Source of the DNA: Firmicutes bacterium HGW-Firmicutes-15
GTDB lineage: Bacteria > Bacillota > Syntrophomonadia > Syntrophomonadales > Syntrophomonadaceae
DNA length: 64,000 bases
Assembly (NCBI GenBank): GCA_002840245.1
Contig: PHAA01000010.1
Location: 35,010-99,009 of the forward strand
Reading direction: 5' to 3'
Position 1 is the stretch's first letter. Each line of letters starts with the position of its first letter. Below the pieces are notes generated by a model, which was not told where the DNA came from, did no database searches, and worked only from the letters and a program-made list of their open reading frames with translations. Positions 58,878 through 64,000 of this stretch are shown here, one piece after another. The translations under genes and the position numbers were made by a program.

Positions 58878-60036
58878 TAGACCAATTAATCTTATAATAC
58901 TAGGCTCGACTGGATCGATTGGAGAACAAGCCCTTCAGGTAGTTGATATGCATCCCGATAAATTTAAAGTAGTTGGGTTAGCGGCCCGTGATGAAGTGGA
59001 TGTTCTGGCCCAGCAGGCAGAAAAATACAAGCCCCGTGCGGTAGCCCTGGGCGAGGATAAGTATTACGGACAATTGAAAAAGAAGCTCTCAGATCAAGTC
59101 CGTTTGCTGGTGGGAACGGAGGGAATGTGTGAACTGGCTTCACTGGAAGATGTTGATACCGTTTTGGTTGCAGTAAGCGGAGCAGTTGGTATTCGTCCTA
59201 CTCTGGCAGCTATCAATAAGTCCAGGCGGATTGCTCTGGCGAACAAAGAGACCCTGGTAGCCGCCGGGGATCTGGTGATGAATCTGGCCCAAAAGATGGG
59301 GTCAATGATCATCCCGGTTGATAGTGAACATTCTGCCATTTTCCAGTGTTTGGCCGGGGAAAGCAAATTTTTACGCAATCTGTGGTTAACTGCTTCCGGC
59401 GGGCCCTTCCGAGATTTTGATCAAGAACAACTGGAGAATGTAACTGTGGATATGGCTCTCAAACACCCGAATTGGAAGATGGGCCCTAAGATAACAATTG
59501 ATTCAGCCACGCTGATGAATAAAGGCTTGGAGGTAATTGAGGCCCATCATTTGTTTGCAGTGGACTATGACCATATTCAGGTTTTGGTGCAAAAAGAGAG
59601 TGTTATTCATTCCATGGTTGAATTAGTGGATGGTTCTTTTCTAGGGCACCTGGGAGTGGCTGACATGAGAATACCCATTCAATATGCACTGACATACCCG
59701 GAAAGATTTAATTCTCCGGCGGCTCAACTTGATTTTAGCCAGCTGGGTTGTATTCATTTTCAAAAGCCGGATACAGGCAAGTTCCCCCTGTTAAGAACCG
59801 CATATGAGGCTGGACGAGAGGGTGGGACCATGCCAGCAGTTATGAATGCTGCTAATGAAGTAGCTGTTAAGCATTTCTTAAATCGAAATATTGGTTTTAT
59901 GGAGATTACCGCATCCGTGACAAAAGTAATGGAAAGACATGATGTTAATTATCATCCCGACCTGGAAGAGATTCTGCTAGCGGATGTTTGGGCTCGGGAG
60001 TTTTGCCAGAGCTTGATTGTGAAGGGAGATATATAA
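58870..60036 (+). CDS. dxr: 1-deoxy-D-xylulose 5-phosphate reductoisomerase
   Basis: LIILGSTGSIGEQALQVVDMHPDKF; GTG start overlapping the upstream stop. Confidence 0.96.
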   Translation: MSDRPINLIILGSTGSIGEQALQVVDMHPDKFKVVGLAARDEVDVLAQQAEKYKPRAVALGEDKYYGQLKKKLSDQVRLLVGTEGMCELASLEDVDTVLVAVSGAVGIRPTLAAINKSRRIALANKETLVAAGDLVMNLAQKMGSMIIPVDSEHSAIFQCLAGESKFLRNLWLTASGGPFRDFDQEQLENVTVDMALKHPNWKMGPKITIDSATLMNKGLEVIEAHHLFAVDYDHIQVLVQKESVIHSMVELVDGSFLGHLGVADMRIPIQYALTYPERFNSPAAQLDFSQLGCIHFQKPDTGKFPLLRTAYEAGREGGTMPAVMNAANEVAVKHFLNRNIGFMEITASVTKVMERHDVNYHPDLEEILLADVWAREFCQSLIVKGDI

Positions 60037-61067
60037 TGACCATAGTTATAGCATTAATTATCATTGCCATACTAATTCTAGCTCATGAATGGGGTCACTT
60101 TATCGTAGCTCGTCGAGTGGGTATTCCGGTTCATGAGTTCAGTCTGGGCTTTGGCTACAAATTATTTTCACTCAAGAAAAACGGGGTGGAATACTCACTG
60201 CGAATCATTCCGCTAGGTGGTTTTGTTCGTATGGCTGGGGAGGAACCTGGGGATATGGATAATCCGAACGGCTTCAATACCCGCAAACCGTGGGAAAAGA
60301 TTGCAGTTGCTTTCGCCGGGCCCTTTATGAATTTTATATTAGCAATATTCATCTTCATTTATACCTTTGCCGTCATAGGAGTAGCTCAACCTATGGACGA
60401 AGCAATTGTAGGTGAGGTTTTGAAAGGCAAACCAGCGGAAAGTGCGGGATTACAGACCAATGACCGCATATTGACGGTGAATGGCAAGAATGTAAGCAAT
60501 TGGAATGATTTTGTTGGTACTATAAAGAGCAACAATGTGGGTGCACTGCTGGAGCTTAAAATTGATCGGGGTGGATCTATTAATAATCTTACCTTGAAAT
60601 CGATTCAAGACGAAGCTACTGGCAAACCTATAGTAGGAATCTACCCCCAGGTGGAATTTGAAAGACAAGGGGTATTGAACGCCATCAAACTAGGATTTGT
60701 TCAGACCTACCAAATGAGTGCACTGCTTTTGGCTAGTCTAGGTATGCTTTTCACCGGGGGTGCATCCGCTTCAGATCTGGCGGGTCCAGTCGGGATCACT
60801 AACATGGTTGGAGAAGCAGCCCGAGGAGGGCTGGCAGTTCTATTAAGTTTCGCAGCATTTTTAAGTATAAATCTGGGCATTTTAAACCTTTTGCCGATTC
60901 CCGCCCTAGATGGCAGCCGTATGGTTTTTGCAATGGTTGAGGCAGTGCGTAGAAAACCCTTGGATCCGGAAAAAGAAGGGTTTATACACTGGGTGGGCTT
61001 TATTTTTTTGATGTCCATTATTGTTTTTGCTACCTATAATGATATAGTTAGACTAATTAAGGGATGA
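60036..61067 (+). CDS. rseP: Site-2 protease RseP/RasP
   Basis: LAHEWGHFIVARRVG (HExxH), PDZ domain, NLLPIPALDGSRM. Confidence 0.94.
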   Translation: MTIVIALIIIAILILAHEWGHFIVARRVGIPVHEFSLGFGYKLFSLKKNGVEYSLRIIPLGGFVRMAGEEPGDMDNPNGFNTRKPWEKIAVAFAGPFMNFILAIFIFIYTFAVIGVAQPMDEAIVGEVLKGKPAESAGLQTNDRILTVNGKNVSNWNDFVGTIKSNNVGALLELKIDRGGSINNLTLKSIQDEATGKPIVGIYPQVEFERQGVLNAIKLGFVQTYQMSALLLASLGMLFTGGASASDLAGPVGITNMVGEAARGGLAVLLSFAAFLSINLGILNLLPIPALDGSRMVFAMVEAVRRKPLDPEKEGFIHWVGFIFLMSIIVFATYNDIVRLIKG

Positions 61068-61071
61068 TAAT

Positions 61072-62127
61072 ATGCGCAGGAAATCAAGAACGGTAATGAT
61101 AGGTAAGCTGGCTGTGGGAGGGGACAACCCCATAGCTGTTCAGTCTATGACCAGTACCGATACTCGCAATATTTCGGCTACCGTGGGACAAATTATGAGA
61201 CTGGAGCAAGCTGGCTGTGAATTGGTAAGGGTAGCTGTAGTAGATGAAGACGCGGCATCAGCCATTCAAGGTATAAAAAAGGCGATATCCATTCCTTTGG
61301 TGGCCGATATTCATTTTGATTATAAACTGGCCTTAAAAAGCGTAACCGCAGGTGCAGACGGATTACGCATCAATCCGGGCAATATTGGAGATAGAAATAA
61401 GGTGAGAGCGGTAGTAACTGCATGCAAAGACATGCAAATACCTATTCGCATTGGGGTCAATTCTGGCTCTTTAGATAAAAGCATGTTGGAGAAATATGAG
61501 GGAATTTGCCCGGAAGCCATGGTAGAAAGCGCTATGCAAAATATAAAAATATTAGAGGATATGGATTTTAGAGAGATTAAAATTTCTTTGAAATCTTCCT
61601 CCGTGTTATTGAGTTTGGAAGCCTATCGGATGATGGCGGAAAAAGTAGATTATCCTTTGCACATCGGAATAACAGAAGCCGGCACTAAAGATCGGGCTTT
61701 AATAAAATCTGCACTGGGTATAGGTATGCTTCTTTATGAAGGCATAGGAGATACAGTACGAGTTTCTTTGACCGCTGACCCAGTAGAGGAAGTCTGGGCT
61801 GCTTATGAAATTTTGCGAGGTTTAGGCCTGCGGAATCGGGGCATTGAATTGATTTCCTGTCCTACCTGCGGGCGTTGTGAAATTGATTTAATCAAGCTGG
61901 CTGAGGAGATTGACAGGACCATACGTACGATGCCAGAACCTCTTAAAGTGGCGGTGATGGGTTGTGTAGTGAATGGACCGGGTGAAGCCAGGGAAGCCGA
62001 TGTAGGTATAGCCGGTGGCAGGGGCTTCGGGTTTCTATTCCGCAAAGGAAAAATAATCAAAAAGGTTCCTGAAGGGGAATTGATGAGCGAGCTTTTGCAA
62101 GAGATAGAGAAAATTAGACGGACCTAA
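61072..62127 (+). CDS. ispG: 4-hydroxy-3-methylbut-2-en-1-yl diphosphate synthase
   Basis: VQSMTSTDTRN, ISCPTCGRCEID, MGCVVNGPGEAREAD. Confidence 0.97.
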   Translation: MRRKSRTVMIGKLAVGGDNPIAVQSMTSTDTRNISATVGQIMRLEQAGCELVRVAVVDEDAASAIQGIKKAISIPLVADIHFDYKLALKSVTAGADGLRINPGNIGDRNKVRAVVTACKDMQIPIRIGVNSGSLDKSMLEKYEGICPEAMVESAMQNIKILEDMDFREIKISLKSSSVLLSLEAYRMMAEKVDYPLHIGITEAGTKDRALIKSALGIGMLLYEGIGDTVRVSLTADPVEEVWAAYEILRGLGLRNRGIELISCPTCGRCEIDLIKLAEEIDRTIRTMPEPLKVAVMGCVVNGPGEAREADVGIAGGRGFGFLFRKGKIIKKVPEGELMSELLQEIEKIRRT

Positions 62128-62174
62128 GGACCTGTTGGTTGAATCTAAGATATCAATTCATAGGAGGTAGGATA

Positions 62175-63887
62175 ATGAAGGCATCACAGTTGTTTTATCC
62201 CACATTAAGAGAGGTACCCAGTGAAGCTGAGATTGCCAGCCATCAATTGTTGCTCCGGGCAGGTTTTATAAGAAAAACTTCGGCAGGAGTATATAGTTAT
62301 CTGCCCTTGGCCAAACGAGTGCTAAGAAAGATTGAGAATATTATTCGGGAAGAGATGGATCGAGCCGGGGGGCAAGAGCTAATGATGCCCATCATCCAGC
62401 CCCAGGAATTATGGGAGAAATCAGGGCGCTGGTCTGTATACGGGGATGAAATGTTTCGCTTGTACGACAGACATAACCGGGGTTTTGCCTTAGGGCCTAC
62501 CCATGAAGAGATTATCACGACCCTGGTAGATGCAGATGTACAGTCTTATCGTGATCTGCCATTACTTCTATATCAAATTCAGAACAAATACCGGGATGAA
62601 ATCCGGCCCCGCTTTGGTTTGATGCGTGGCCGTGAGTTTATAATGAAGGACCTTTATTCCTTTGACGTCGATTATGAGGGTCTAGATGTTTCCTATAAAA
62701 AAATGCATTCAGCATATAGGGCTATTTATGATAGGATGAACCTCAATTATAGGGTGGTAGAGGCTGATAGTGGGGCTATTGGGGGAAATGAAAGCCATGA
62801 GTTCATGGTCTTGGCTGATAGTGGGGAATGTACCGTAATATATTGCGAAAGCTGTGATTATGCAGCCAACGTAGAAAAGGCCCAGTGTAAAGCAGCGGAT
62901 GACATTAAATCCAAATCGGATTTAATGTCAATAGAAAAAATCTCCACCCCTGGCATGAAGACCGTACATGATTTGGTAACGTTAGGTATATCTGAGCAAG
63001 AAGTGCTTAAGACCCTTATGTACAGTGCTGATGAGGAAATCATAGCGGTTGTGTTAAGGGGTGACCGGGATTTGAATGAGATTAAACTTAAAAACTTTCT
63101 TGGGGCTGAGCAGTTATTTATGGCTGATGAAGCTTCGGTTCGGGAGAGATGCGGAGCTGGCTTTGGGTCTTTAGGGCCAGTGGGCTTAAAGCTTAAAATC
63201 TATGCTGATCTGGAACTTACAGGGATGCGGAATTTTAGTTGTGGAGCCAATGAAGATAACTACCACTTCACCCATGTTAATATGGGACGAGATTTTGTTC
63301 CGGAAGCAGTTATTGACTTGAGAAATGCAGTGGAAGGTGACCTTTGTCCGGTTTGTAGTGCTAGTCTGAAATCGATTCGGGGTATTGAGGTTGGTCATAT
63401 ATTTAAACTGGGGACGAAATACTCAGATGCAATGGGGGCCAGTTTCATCAATGCCAACGGTGAAGAAAAGGCAATGATTATGGGGTGCTACGGGATTGGT
63501 GTGTCACGTACAATGGCGGCAGCTGTCGAACAAAATAATGATGACAATGGGATTATATGGCCTATACCTATAGCCCCTTATCATGTAATCATTGTTCCGG
63601 TTAACACCAAAAAAGAAGAGCAAATGCAAGCTGCTAATTCCATATATGAAGAATTGATAGCAGATGGCATAGAAGTTATTCTGGATGATCGTGATGAACG
63701 AGCCGGGGTTAAATTTAAGGATGCTGATTTAATAGGTATTCCTATAAAAATTACTATTGGCCCTAAATCTTTGCAGGAAAAGCAGGCAGAAGTGAAGAAA
63801 AGGTGGGAAGGGGAAACGGAACTAGTTCCCCTGGATCAAGTGGTGAAGACCATCAAGGGAATCATTGCAGCAGGTATGAAAAAGTAG
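62175..63887 (+). CDS. proS: Prolyl-tRNA synthetase
   Basis: MKASQLFYPTLREVPSEAEIASHQLLLRAGFIRKTSAGVYSYLPLAKRVL; ATG after AGGAGG. Confidence 0.97.
   Translation: MKASQLFYPTLREVPSEAEIASHQLLLRAGFIRKTSAGVYSYLPLAKRVLRKIENIIREEMDRAGGQELMMPIIQPQELWEKSGRWSVYGDEMFRLYDRHNRGFALGPTHEEIITTLVDADVQSYRDLPLLLYQIQNKYRDEIRPRFGLMRGREFIMKDLYSFDVDYEGLDVSYKKMHSAYRAIYDRMNLNYRVVEADSGAIGGNESHEFMVLADSGECTVIYCESCDYAANVEKAQCKAADDIKSKSDLMSIEKISTPGMKTVHDLVTLGISEQEVLKTLMYSADEEIIAVVLRGDRDLNEIKLKNFLGAEQLFMADEASVRERCGAGFGSLGPVGLKLKIYADLELTGMRNFSCGANEDNYHFTHVNMGRDFVPEAVIDLRNAVEGDLCPVCSASLKSIRGIEVGHIFKLGTKYSDAMGASFINANGEEKAMIMGCYGIGVSRTMAAAVEQNNDDNGIIWPIPIAPYHVIIVPVNTKKEEQMQAANSIYEELIADGIEVILDDRDERAGVKFKDADLIGIPIKITIGPKSLQEKQAEVKKRWEGETELVPLDQVVKTIKGIIAAGMKK
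62900..62930. other. Perfect 13 bp inverted repeat inside proS
   Basis: TGACATTAAATCC-AAATC-GGATTTAATGTCA. Confidence 0.8.
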
Positions 63888-63947
63888 TTATTCGACCAGT
63901 TTTCGCAGTTGACGGATTATGCGCAGTAAAAAGGGGACCGGTTTTAT

Positions 63948-64000
63948 GTCATCCTGAGGATCAGCGAAGGATCTTTCCCCTAAGCGTGGGGAAGATTCTT
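63948..64000. repeat. Start of a dispersed-repeat-like element, cut by the window edge
   Basis: TGTCATCCTGAGGATCAGCGAAGGATCTTTCCCCTAAGCGTGGGGAAGATTCTT resembles the TGTCATCCTGAGC..GCGAAGGATCT intergenic repeat type. Confidence 0.5.

Noticed and set aside
1-64000. CRISPR arrays, prophage, insertion sequences, tRNA/rRNA genes, toxin-antitoxin or restriction modules
   Set aside because: None supported: no regular spaced repeats, no transposase or phage structural proteins, no tRNA-like cloverleaf noticed; the methyltransferase has no neighbouring nuclease.

Overview
The window is a contiguous, almost entirely plus-strand Firmicutes chromosome segment. I infer a spore-forming, motile clostridial or Syntrophomonadaceae-like organism from gene content and order; I did not search any database. 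Order: end of murC, murA, a duplicated DUF881/small-basic-protein cassette around ftsQ, ftsA, ftsZ, spoIIGA-sigE-sigG, an orphan DNA methyltransferase, dprA-topA-trmFO-xerC-hslV-hslU-codY, a ~31 kb flagellar/chemotaxis operon (flgB to sigD and a SwrB-position gene), then rpsB-tsf-pyrH-frr, uppS-cdsA, an AI-2E transporter family gene, dxr-rseP-ispG-proS. Most of it is ordinary core genome. Main points for a second look: (1) a tandem duplication [promoter-ftsQ-DUF881-sbp] in which the first ftsQ is now a deletion scar while both downstream pairs look selectively maintained; (2) an orphan beta-class DNA methyltransferase at a synteny junction with a G9 tract in its reading frame, so possibly phase-variable; (3) a ~310 bp foldback (MITE-like) element between frr and uppS; (4) a membrane-anchored protein with an IF-2 N-terminal-type module at the end of the che operon; (5) two genes that appear to use ATT start codons; (6) structured leaders before flgE and rpsB; (7) a four-Cys cluster in CodY. 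No tRNA, rRNA, CRISPR array, prophage or transposase gene was seen.
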